A stretch of DNA of 54,685 nucleotides from positions 1 to 54,685 of the forward strand of contig JAURIJ010000015.1 in the NCBI GenBank assembly GCA_030832825.1. Direction: 5' to 3'. The notes under the pieces were generated by a model. It searched no databases and was not told the origin of the DNA. It worked only from the letters and a program-made list of their open reading frames with translations. The stretch comes from Gammaproteobacteria bacterium. GTDB taxonomy: Bacteria; Pseudomonadota; Gammaproteobacteria; Pseudomonadales; Pseudohongiellaceae. Positions 11,201 through 18,689 of the stretch are shown piece after piece. The translations under genes and the position numbers were made by a program. Numbering within the stretch: the first letter of the stretch is position 1; each line of letters begins with the position of its first letter.

Positions 11201-11887
11201 ATGAACGCCGCTCCCCGCATCACTCGCCTGGGCGAAGACGCCCTTCTGTGCCACTTCACGGCTCCCGACGACACGGCTCCTCCCTTGCCCGTGCAGCAGG
11301 CGCTGTGGCAGCTGTGTCAGCGGCTGGAAGCCGAGCGCGCGGCCCTGCAGTTGCGCGAGATCGTGCCCGGCATGGGCAATCTGCTGCTGCGCTGGACCCG
11401 CCCGCCCGGCAGCCCCTGCCCTTTCACATCCTTGCAGGCACGAGTGCTGGCCCTGTGGCGCGCATGCGAGGCGGTGGCGCCGACACAGCGCGTGGTGACG
11501 ATCCCCGTGCGCTACGGTGGCGAGGCGGGCCCCGACCTGGAAGACGTCGCCCATCACTGCGGCCTGAGCCCGACCAAGGTCATTGCGCTGCACAGTCAGG
11601 CGGATTACGCCGTCTACTGCCTGGGATTCCAGCCCGGCTTCGCCTATCTGGGCGGGCTGGACCCGCGCCTGCACACTCCTCGGCGCGACACCCCCCGCCT
11701 GGCCATTCCGGCGGGCTCGGTCGCCATCGGCGGCAGTCAGACGGGGGTCTACCCGTTGAGCACCCCCGGTGGCTGGCAGGTCATCGGCCACACCGCGCTG
11801 CCGCTGTTTGACCCAACCACCGAGGCCGGTGCGCTGCTGCAGCCCGGCGACACGGTGCGCTTCGTGCCCGCACAGGAGGCGACATGA
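11201..11887 (+). CDS. pxpB: 5-oxoprolinase subunit B
   Basis: The 228-aa KipI/allophanate-hydrolase-subunit-1 family protein. In the PxpABC complex it helps hydrolyse 5-oxoproline (pyroglutamate) to glutamate at the cost of ATP. Family features visible are the N-terminal ITRLGEDALLCHF, the VRYGGEAGPDLEDVA block, FQPGFAYLGGLDPRLHTPRRD and the PAGSVAIGGSQTGVYP segment. It overlaps pxpC by 4 bp (ATGA), implying translational coupling. It is divergent from the SIMPL-domain gene. Confidence 0.94.
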   Translation: MNAAPRITRLGEDALLCHFTAPDDTAPPLPVQQALWQLCQRLEAERAALQLREIVPGMGNLLLRWTRPPGSPCPFTSLQARVLALWRACEAVAPTQRVVTIPVRYGGEAGPDLEDVAHHCGLSPTKVIALHSQADYAVYCLGFQPGFAYLGGLDPRLHTPRRDTPRLAIPAGSVAIGGSQTGVYPLSTPGGWQVIGHTALPLFDPTTEAGALLQPGDTVRFVPAQEAT

Positions 11888-12888
11888 GCCAGACCGACGC
11901 CATGGCCAGCATCGACGTGCTGCGCGCTGGCACGCTGTGCAGCGTGCAGGATCTCGGCCGACATGGGCGGCGCCACCTGGGCATCAGCCAGTGCGGCGCC
12001 ATGGACATGCTGGCGCTGCAACAGGCGAACCTGCTGCTGGGGAATCCCCCCGGCGCAGCCGGGCTTGAACTGAGCCTGGGCCCGGTGCAGCTGCGGTTCA
12101 CGCAGGCCGCCCGCATTGCGCTCACGGGGGTGGACTTCGGTGCCCGCCTGCAAACGCCGGAAGGAGGCGACGTGCCGGTGTTGAGCGGGCATGCGCTGGC
12201 GCTGCCCGCCGGTGCCGTGCTGAGCTTGGCCCGCCCTGCCATCCCCGGCGCGCGGGGCTATCTGACGGTGGCCGGAGGCATCGACGTGCCCTTGGCACTC
12301 GGCTCACGCAGCACGGATCTCAAGGCGGGCTTCGGCGGTCATGCGGGGCGCGCCCTGCAGGCGGGGGATAAGCTGCCAGTCGGTACCACTGTGTCGACCC
12401 TGGTCACAGGCAAGCGAGGCGTGCGCGGCTTCGCACCCACCCATGTGCTGCGCGCCCTGCCCGGGCCGGATTACGAACGCTTCACCCAGAGCGCACACAC
12501 CGGCTTCTGGCTGCAGCCCTGGCGCATCAATACCCAGAGCAACCGGATGGGCCTGCGCCTGAACGGCGCGCCCCTGGCGCTGCGCAGTGCCGTCAACCTG
12601 CTGTCGGCGGGCGTGCTGCCGGGCGATGTGCAGGTGCCGCCCGACGGCCTGCCCATCGTGCTGGGGGTGGACTGCCAGACCACGGGGGGGTATCCGCGCA
12701 TCGCCAGCGTGATCCAGGCCGATCTGTGGCAGCTGGCGCACTTGTCGCCTTTGACCTCGGTGTATTTCCAGCCGGTGACGCATGCCGTCGCCCAGCAAGC
12801 GCTGGAACGGCAGACACGCTATCTGGCGCGGCTGACAACCAGGCTTCTGGTCGAGGCGGGCGCAGAGGGAAGACCTGACGGTCGTTGA
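11884..12888 (+). CDS. pxpC: 5-oxoprolinase subunit C
   Basis: The 334-aa KipA/biotin-dependent carboxyltransferase-like subunit of 5-oxoprolinase, which acts with PxpB and PxpA. Typical blocks are VLRAGTLCSVQDLGRHG (about residues 11-27), ISQCGAMDMLALQQAN, ALTGVDFGA, GARGYLTVAGGID and the C-terminal PDGLPIVLGVDCQTTGGYPRI. The start overlaps the pxpB stop. The usual next partner, pxpA, follows only after a 354-bp gap. Confidence 0.94.
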   Translation: MSQTDAMASIDVLRAGTLCSVQDLGRHGRRHLGISQCGAMDMLALQQANLLLGNPPGAAGLELSLGPVQLRFTQAARIALTGVDFGARLQTPEGGDVPVLSGHALALPAGAVLSLARPAIPGARGYLTVAGGIDVPLALGSRSTDLKAGFGGHAGRALQAGDKLPVGTTVSTLVTGKRGVRGFAPTHVLRALPGPDYERFTQSAHTGFWLQPWRINTQSNRMGLRLNGAPLALRSAVNLLSAGVLPGDVQVPPDGLPIVLGVDCQTTGGYPRIASVIQADLWQLAHLSPLTSVYFQPVTHAVAQQALERQTRYLARLTTRLLVEAGAEGRPDGR

Positions 12889-13242
12889 GCTGACAGCGCG
12901 CGGCGATCCGGATGCAATTGGGGTCAGTGCGCCTGCTGCTGCCGAATAGTTTGTTGCTGAGGAACCCCACAATCTCGCACGAAGGTAGAAAGCTGGCTGC
13001 CTGGAAGCTATTCTCCCCCAGGGTGCTCTGCTGATTGCGGTACTTGATGTTCCGCTCGATTCATACGGTCAAGTGTTGGTGAGCTCAAGAATGACCAGTC
13101 ACTGCATGTTCTGAGGCTCGATGTCAGGGCCCGAATCACGAACGCATGTCTATTTTCCTGAGACAAAATTGGACAGTCTTGCGAGGCGCCCGCTCGACCG
13201 AAAGAAGAACCTTGCACAACGTTCACTGGCGGGAAGAGGAAC
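12889..13242. other. 354-bp gap splitting pxpBC from pxpA
   Basis: No supported gene lies here, although pxp genes are normally contiguous. The segment is richer in A+T than its flanks and contains stop codons in all frames. It may hold a promoter for pxpA or the scar of a lost insertion. I saw no terminal inverted repeats or target duplications that would prove the latter. Confidence 0.45.
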
Positions 13243-13992
13243 ATGCAAATCGATCTGAATGCCGACTTGGGCGAAGGCGCTGCGCACGATCGCGAGCTGC
13301 TGGCCTTGATCAGCTCCGCCAGCATCAGCTGCGGCGTACATGCCGGCGACGCCGATGCCATGGCCGCCGCCATCCGTCACGCGCTGGCGCACGGCGTGCG
13401 CATCGGCGCCCACCCGTCCTTCCCGGATCGCGCAAATGGCGGCCGCGCGCCCATGCAGCCGGGCTTCTCCAGCCTGCGCAATCACTTGCTCTATCAACTT
13501 GGTGCGCTCGACTCCCTGGTGCGCGCTCAGGGCACGCGGCTGGCCTATGTGAAGCCCCACGGCGCGCTCTACAACCAGGCGGCAGCCGACCGGCAGCTGG
13601 CCGAGGATCTGGTGCTGGTGGTGCAGGAATTCGATCCGCAACTCGCGCTGATGGGACTGGCGGGCAGCGAGCTGGGGTACGCTGCCGGTCAGACGGGCCT
13701 GCGCTTCATCGCCGAAGCCTTCGCTGACAGACGCTACGCCCCCTCCGGTGCACTGCTGCCGCGCAGCGATGCACGCGCCCTGCTCCACGACCCGCAAGAG
13801 GCGCTGGCGCAGGCACTGGAAATCATCATGGACGGCTTCGTCACGGCGGTGGACGGCAGCCGGGTGCCGGTACAGGCCGATTCGATGTGCCTGCATGGCG
13901 ACACGCCCGAGGCTCTGCTGTTCGCCCGCACACTCAGCGCCGCCTTCGCCGAGGCGGGCATCATGGTCAGATCTTCCCCGCCATGCGCGTGA
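13243..13992 (+). CDS. pxpA: 5-oxoprolinase subunit A (LamB/YcsF family)
   Basis: A 249-aa LamB/YcsF protein, the subunit that with PxpBC converts 5-oxoproline to glutamate. The start MQIDLNADLGEGAAHD is canonical and preceded by an AGAGGA site. Further family blocks are SCGVHAGDADAM, GAHPSFPDR, VKPHGALYNQAA and FADRRYAPSGALLPRSD. Its last 26 bp overlap tail-to-tail the end of the small leftward gene at 13967. Length matches the family (about 245-255). Confidence 0.95.
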   Translation: MQIDLNADLGEGAAHDRELLALISSASISCGVHAGDADAMAAAIRHALAHGVRIGAHPSFPDRANGGRAPMQPGFSSLRNHLLYQLGALDSLVRAQGTRLAYVKPHGALYNQAAADRQLAEDLVLVVQEFDPQLALMGLAGSELGYAAGQTGLRFIAEAFADRRYAPSGALLPRSDARALLHDPQEALAQALEIIMDGFVTAVDGSRVPVQADSMCLHGDTPEALLFARTLSAAFAEAGIMVRSSPPCA

Positions 13993-14191
13993 GGATGGAC
14001 TGGAACTCGGCCTGACTCATGTCGACTTTCTCGAGCACCCGTCCATACAGCGTGATGGTGGGCACATTCCGCCCCGGAAAATCCTGCTGCGCCTGCTGCA
14101 GGCAGTAGAGCACCGCACGCTCCTTGCGCGTGAGGCCGTCCCGCACATCGGGAATGAGGTCCTCAAGGGGAATGTGGAGCATGGGAGCCAT
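13967..14191 (-). CDS. Conserved-looking 74-aa protein, function unknown
   Basis: A small acidic/basic mixed protein (MAPMLHIPLEDLIPDV... ending RMAGKI). The ATG at 14191 overlaps the CBS gene's TGA as TGATG, a standard coupling arrangement, so it is probably the last gene of the leftward modF-CBS operon. It has no signal peptide or membrane segment; the middle (TRKERAVLYCLQQAQQDF) looks helical. I do not recognise a family. Confidence 0.6.
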   Translation of the reverse strand: MAPMLHIPLEDLIPDVRDGLTRKERAVLYCLQQAQQDFPGRNVPTITLYGRVLEKVDMSQAEFQSILTRMAGKI

Positions 14192-14562
14192 CAACGCACG
14201 GCTTCGGCCTGGTGCGCCTTCCAGTTCTCGTAATACTCCAGGCTGACCATCTCGTTGAGCGCACGGTACTCGTCCGCGCTCTGCTGCATGTTCGCGCGCA
14301 TCGCATCGCCCGCCGAGATCAGCGCCCGGGTCATGCTCTGACTCACCTTTTCCGTGCCGGGATCGAACTGCGGATCGACCGTGCGGTGCAGCAGATCGCG
14401 CTCGGTCCAGATGCCGACGATGCGACCGGCGTCGACGATGAGAATGGCACCCACGCGGTGCTGCTTCTTGATCTTGACCGCCTGGTGCACAGTCGCCTCC
14501 ATGTCCACGGTCAGCATGTTGTCGCGCATGTCACGCAGAATGTCTCTGGCTGTTCGTTTCAT
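14191..14562 (-). CDS. Short CBS-domain protein
   Basis: A 123-aa protein. The start is ATG at 14562 with GGAG upstream. One clear CBS repeat occupies about residues 5-70 (ARDILRDMRDNMLTVDMEATVHQAV, then VGAILIVDAGRIVGIWTERDLLHR). The second half looks helical rather than like a second CBS repeat, so the adenosine-nucleotide site may form only in a dimer. It lies 80 bp downstream of the modF-like gene, and the 74-aa gene overlaps its stop. A regulatory or energy-sensing role is inferred from the domain. Confidence 0.75.
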   Translation of the reverse strand: MKRTARDILRDMRDNMLTVDMEATVHQAVKIKKQHRVGAILIVDAGRIVGIWTERDLLHRTVDPQFDPGTEKVSQSMTRALISAGDAMRANMQQSADEYRALNEMVSLEYYENWKAHQAEAVR

Positions 14563-14642
14563 TGTCGATCTCCATCCAACGTTGGTCGGAAAATCGACAT
14601 TACGCCGCAGGAGCAGCACTGGCAAGGCGCCGGGACTCGGCC

Positions 14643-16142
14643 TCACTCGCGAATGCTGACGCCCGTCGCAGAGAAGGCCAGCCACTGATTGATGCACTGG
14701 GGCGCATCCTGCGGGTCGTGACTGACGAAGAGGATCTGGGTCGACGTGGTGGCGGCGATGCGATCGACGATGTCGAGCACGAGCTGACGCCAGGCGTCGT
14801 CCAGACCGACGCAGGGCTCGTCGAGTATCAGAATGGCCGGTTGCTTGACCATGGCGCGCGCCAGCAGCACCAGACGCTGCTCGCCGAAGGACAGCTCGTG
14901 GTAATGGTCGCCCGCCAGCGGCAGCAGATTCAGCGCTGCGAGCCAGTCTCGCGCCGCCTGCTGTTCACTGGCGCCGCTGTCATCATAGAGCCCCACGGAA
15001 TCGAAGAACCCCGAGACCACGACATCGAGCACGCGCCAGCCCTTGCAGTAGCGCAGATGCAGTTCGTTGGACACCACGCCGAAGCGCGCCTTGACCTCCC
15101 ACACCGATTCCCCGCTGCCGCGCCGCCGACCGAACAGCACCACGTCCTGACCATAGGCCATGTGGTTCTCGCCGCACAGCAGGTTCAGCAGGGTGGACTT
15201 GCCGCAGCCATTCGGGCCGCTGATCAGCGCGTGCTGACCAGGCTTGAACGTCCAGTCCAGCTCGCGCAGCACCGGCTTGCCGGGATAACCGGCATTGACC
15301 TTGTGCAGGGCCACCAGGGGGATGTCCGGGGTCAGCGCCGGGACTGGCCGACGCGGCGTGTGCACGGGCAACTGCGCCGGCACGGGCAGACGTCGCTGCG
15401 CCAGGTGCACGAACTCGGCACTCGCGCGCACGGTGTCCAACGGGCCGCTCGCCAGCAGAGCCAGGCTGTCCAGCAGCGCCAGATGGGTGATGCCCGGCAG
15501 GATGTCGCGTTCGCGCCGGCACAGCAGCAGCGTGGCGGTGTCCGGCCCCATGCTCTGTGCCAGCACCCGCTGCAGGCTCGCCCGCGTCTCGCCATCGATG
15601 CTCTCCAATGGCTCGTCCAGCACCAGCAGACGCGGGCGACGAAACAGGGCGCGGGCCAGCAGCGCCTTGCGCGTCTGACCGGACGAGAGATACCGGATGC
15701 CACGCGCCTGCAGGGCCTGCAGATCGAGGGCAGCCAGCAGTTGTTGCAAACGCACCTCATCGAGGGGTGAAAGCGGCAGGCCAGCGCTCACCAGCGCGTG
15801 GACGGTGGTGCCCTGATCGTGGGCGGAGGGGTCGTACTCGCTGATGTCGTGGCGGGCATCCAGCGCCGCCAGGCTCTGCTGCTCCTCGAAAGAGACGAAG
15901 AGCACATCACGCTGCGGATCGAAGTCCGGCGCGACATGCAACGCCGCGGTGCCAATGCGCAGACGGCCGCAGAGCAGCTGGGCAAGCACGCTCTTGCCGG
16001 CGCCATTGCCTCCGAACAGACACCAGTGCTCGCCCTGGCGCAGCGTGAAACCGCGCACCCTCAGGGCGCGCCGGCTGCTGAGACGGCAGAGCGTCTCGTC
16101 GAGTTGCAGCAAGACGGGCGACGTTGCGCACTGATCGGTCAC
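14643..16142 (-). CDS. modF: ModF-like protein with two fused ABC ATPase domains
   Basis: About 499 aa with tandem ABC ATPase domains and no membrane segments, as in ModF, the molybdate-associated ATPase whose exact role is unclear. Domain 1 has Walker A GGNGAGKS, a divergent signature LSSGQTRKAL and Walker B LLVLDEPLES. Domain 2 has GPNGCGKST, signature LSFGEQRLVL, Walker B ILILDEPCVGLDD and switch His in LFVSHDPQD. In domain 1 the switch-His position reads CRRERD, so that site may be inactive. GTG at 16142 has AGAGG 9 nt upstream; GTG at 16151 is the alternative. It follows the serine hydrolase gene by about 30 bp. Confidence 0.82.
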   Translation of the reverse strand: MTDQCATSPVLLQLDETLCRLSSRRALRVRGFTLRQGEHWCLFGGNGAGKSVLAQLLCGRLRIGTAALHVAPDFDPQRDVLFVSFEEQQSLAALDARHDISEYDPSAHDQGTTVHALVSAGLPLSPLDEVRLQQLLAALDLQALQARGIRYLSSGQTRKALLARALFRRPRLLVLDEPLESIDGETRASLQRVLAQSMGPDTATLLLCRRERDILPGITHLALLDSLALLASGPLDTVRASAEFVHLAQRRLPVPAQLPVHTPRRPVPALTPDIPLVALHKVNAGYPGKPVLRELDWTFKPGQHALISGPNGCGKSTLLNLLCGENHMAYGQDVVLFGRRRGSGESVWEVKARFGVVSNELHLRYCKGWRVLDVVVSGFFDSVGLYDDSGASEQQAARDWLAALNLLPLAGDHYHELSFGEQRLVLLARAMVKQPAILILDEPCVGLDDAWRQLVLDIVDRIAATTSTQILFVSHDPQDAPQCINQWLAFSATGVSIRE

Positions 16143-16172
16143 GAATGTCACCTCTGCCGCCGCACGCCCGCC

Positions 16173-17474
16173 TCAGTCGACGAGCGTCTGGGCGACCAGC
16201 GCCTTGAACTTGTCGCCCAGGGCATGGGCCCCGGCGGGCTCGATCTGCAGCATCAGCACGGCGATGGTGTCCGTTTGCGGATCGGCCCAGGCATAGGTGC
16301 CCAGCGAGCCGATCCAGCCGAATTCGCCATTGTTGACAGCGAAGGGACTCTGCGCCGCATCGGTGACCACCATGTAGCCATAGCCCCAGCCACGATCGAG
16401 GATGCGGCTCTGCGGCGACATGCCGATGGGCAGCAGGTCGGCGGGAATGTGGTTGCGCGTCATCTCGGCGACTCCCTGCGCCGACAGCACCCGGCGCCCG
16501 TCCAGCTCCCCGCCGTTGAGGAACATCTGCAGCAGGCGCAGATAGTCCGGCACGGTGCTGACCAGCCCGGCCGAGCCCTCCTTGAGCGGCGGGTCCTGAG
16601 TGATGGGGATGTCCATGTCGGGCTGCTTGCGCAGCGCGCTGCCGTCGCGGGGCACCTGGTACAGGCGCGCCAGCCGGGCGACCTTGTCCGGCGGCACGAA
16701 GAAGGCCGTGTCGACCATGCCCAGCGGGCCCAGCACGTGTTCCTGCAGATAGGCATCGAAGGCCTGGCCGCTAACGATCTCGACAACGCGCCCCAGCACC
16801 GTGGTGGATTCGCTGTAGACCCAGACCGTGCCGGGGTCTCCCACCAGCGGCACGGCAGCCACCTTCTCGACGAACTGTTCCAGCGTGTCGCCCCGCGAGC
16901 GCACGGCGCGGCTCTGATAGAGCGCACGGTCACGATGACTCAGGCCGCCGATGTTCAGCAGCAGATCGCGAACGGTGGCCTGCCGCGCGGGGGCGCGCAG
17001 GGCGCTGTTGTCCGGGTCGTCCGGATTCACGAAGACCTGCATGTCGGCGAAGCTGGGAATGAAGCGCGACACCGGGTCGTCCAGGGCAATGCGCCCCTGC
17101 TCCACCAGCTGCATCACGGCCAGCGAGGTGATGGCCTTGCTGAGGGAGCGGATCTGGAAGATCGACGCCTGCTGCATCGGCTCGCCCGCTTCGATGTCCT
17201 GCCAGCCCAGGCTCTGCAGGTAAACCACCTTGCCATGGCGCATCACGCCGGCCACAAGCCCCGGCACGCGGCCGTCATCGACGTGCTGACGCAGCATGGT
17301 GTCCAGCAGGCCGAAGCGTGCCGAGGACATGCCCACGTCCTCGGGTTCGGCCCGCGGGAGTGCCGAAGGCGCTTGCGCCAGCAGCGAGGAAGACGTCAGC
17401 AGCACGGCGCCGAGCAGGGCGACGCGGGCGAGCCGGGAGAGTGGGTGAGCGTTGTGACGACTGGCTTGGCGCAT
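16173..17474 (-). CDS. Exported serine hydrolase of the beta-lactamase/class C fold
   Basis: A 433-aa protein from ATG 17474, with a signal peptide ending near TSSSLLAQA. It belongs to the beta-lactamase-like serine hydrolase/esterase (EstB, class C) family. The SxxK motif is Ser110-Leu-Ser-Lys113, the YxN-equivalent is Tyr220-Ser-Glu (Glu instead of Asn), and a late GWIGSLGTYAW block sits where the KTG/HxG motif is expected. These esterases act on varied small esters or peptides, so substrate is unknown and resistance should not be assumed. It is the first gene of a leftward cluster with modF. Confidence 0.85.
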   Translation of the reverse strand: MRQASRHNAHPLSRLARVALLGAVLLTSSSLLAQAPSALPRAEPEDVGMSSARFGLLDTMLRQHVDDGRVPGLVAGVMRHGKVVYLQSLGWQDIEAGEPMQQASIFQIRSLSKAITSLAVMQLVEQGRIALDDPVSRFIPSFADMQVFVNPDDPDNSALRAPARQATVRDLLLNIGGLSHRDRALYQSRAVRSRGDTLEQFVEKVAAVPLVGDPGTVWVYSESTTVLGRVVEIVSGQAFDAYLQEHVLGPLGMVDTAFFVPPDKVARLARLYQVPRDGSALRKQPDMDIPITQDPPLKEGSAGLVSTVPDYLRLLQMFLNGGELDGRRVLSAQGVAEMTRNHIPADLLPIGMSPQSRILDRGWGYGYMVVTDAAQSPFAVNNGEFGWIGSLGTYAWADPQTDTIAVLMLQIEPAGAHALGDKFKALVAQTLVD

Positions 17475-17770
17475 GGAGAGGCCTCTGTTTCTTGTTATGG
17501 TGTCTGGCCCGGCCGCCGGGTGGCGGGACGGCTGCCGGGATGATAAGCGCTTTGCCGCCAAAGACAAATCGACGGAACGCCGCTTGGCTGCGTCGGCACA
17601 CTTGCGCGATGCAGGGAACAGGTTCACGATAGCCGCCGCTGTTGCTCCGCCTCTCCTGCTCGCAGGTCCGGACTCGGAGCTGCGCTACAGGCTGACCAGA
17701 TTCGTTTTCACACATTGCAGGGCAATGTCCGGACTGGCAAGGCTCCCACCCACCCAGAGGAGGTGTTTGC

Positions 17771-18598
17771 ATGAAGCATTCATTGAACAAGATCGTCGCA
17801 GGCTTGATGGTTTCCGGTGCACTGGCGGGTTCCGCCCAGGCAGCGGAGTTTGTGCGTTATGAACAGAATGGCACAGTGTCCTGGGGCGAACTGGTCGATT
17901 CGACCATTCACCAGCTGACCGATGCGCCCTACCTGGGTGGCACCCGCACGGGCACCACCGTGGCCGAATCCGCCGTGACCCTGAAGGCCCCGGTTGATCC
18001 CGAGCTGGTCGTGATGACCGCGCTGAACTTCCGCAGCCACATCACCGGCGAGCCCGCAGAGTACCCCGGTCTGTTCATCGTCCCGGCCAGCTCCATCATC
18101 GGCCCGAACGAGAACATGGTCATTCCCGTCGACTCCAACAACTTCCACTACGAAGCAGAAGCGGTGGTGGTGATCGGCAAGCGCGCCGACAACGTCTCCG
18201 TGGAAGATGCGTCCGACTACATCTTCGGCCTGACCGCCGGCAACGACGGCAGTGCCCGTGACTGGCAGTCCGCTGACCTGCAGTGGACCCGCGCCAAGGG
18301 CAGCAAGACCTTCAACGCCGTTGGCCCGACGCTGGTCACCGGTCTCGACCCGAACAACGTGCAGATCGAAGGCCGTCTGAACGGTGAAGTGCGTCAGGGT
18401 GAGAACACCTCTGACATGCTGTTCAACTTCGACTACATGGTCAGCTACATCTCCCGTTACTTCGTGCTTGAGCCGGGTGACCTGGTGTGGTCCGGCACCA
18501 TGAACGTGACACGTCAGCTGAACCACGGCGATGTGTACGAAGTGGAAGTCGAAGGCGTGCCCGTCCTGCGCACTCCGGTGGTCAAGGCCGGCATGTAA
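17771..18598 (+). CDS. Exported fumarylacetoacetate hydrolase-family protein
   Basis: A 275-aa FAH-family enzyme preceded by a near-ideal ribosome binding site (AGGAGGT at 17758-17764). Residues 1-24 (MKHSLNKIVAGLM... ending SAQA) form a clear Sec signal peptide; the usual FAH N-terminus (FVRYEQNGTVSWGEL) starts directly afterwards. Active-site features are kept: NFRSH with His90, metal ligands Glu128 and Glu130 in YEAE, Asp159 in NDGSARDWQ, QWTRAKGSKTF, and a C-terminal LEPGDLVWSGT. Relatives hydrolyse C-C bonds of acylpyruvates or decarboxylate in the cytosol, so a periplasmic member is unusual. A terminator follows. Confidence 0.88.
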   Translation: MKHSLNKIVAGLMVSGALAGSAQAAEFVRYEQNGTVSWGELVDSTIHQLTDAPYLGGTRTGTTVAESAVTLKAPVDPELVVMTALNFRSHITGEPAEYPGLFIVPASSIIGPNENMVIPVDSNNFHYEAEAVVVIGKRADNVSVEDASDYIFGLTAGNDGSARDWQSADLQWTRAKGSKTFNAVGPTLVTGLDPNNVQIEGRLNGEVRQGENTSDMLFNFDYMVSYISRYFVLEPGDLVWSGTMNVTRQLNHGDVYEVEVEGVPVLRTPVVKAGM

Positions 18599-18615
18599 GG
18601 CCGGCACCTGCCATG

Positions 18616-18648
18616 AAAAAAGGGGAAGTGGCGTCCTGCCACTTCCCC
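18616..18648. terminator. Bidirectional hairpin terminator between convergent genes
   Basis: A perfect 10-bp stem, GGGGAAGTGG (18622-18631) with CCACTTCCCC (18639-18648), plus one inner C-G pair and a 5-nt loop. On the minus strand the hairpin is followed by six T (A run at 18616-18621), so it best terminates the leftward copper-monooxygenase-like gene. It also sits 17 bp after the FAH stop. Confidence 0.85.
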
Positions 18649-18689
18649 CTCCTCCGGGAGTCCCCCCCCGTGTTGACCTTGCCGCCGAA

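Noticed and set aside
16173-17474. Beta-lactamase and antibiotic resistance
   Set aside because: The fold and SxxK motif are shared with many esterases and peptidases; the YxN motif reads YSE and there is no standard KTG, so resistance is not supported.
15798-17543. A long rightward open frame (over 580 codons) opposite modF and the serine hydrolase
   Set aside because: Antisense shadow spanning two genes and their junction; no family motifs.
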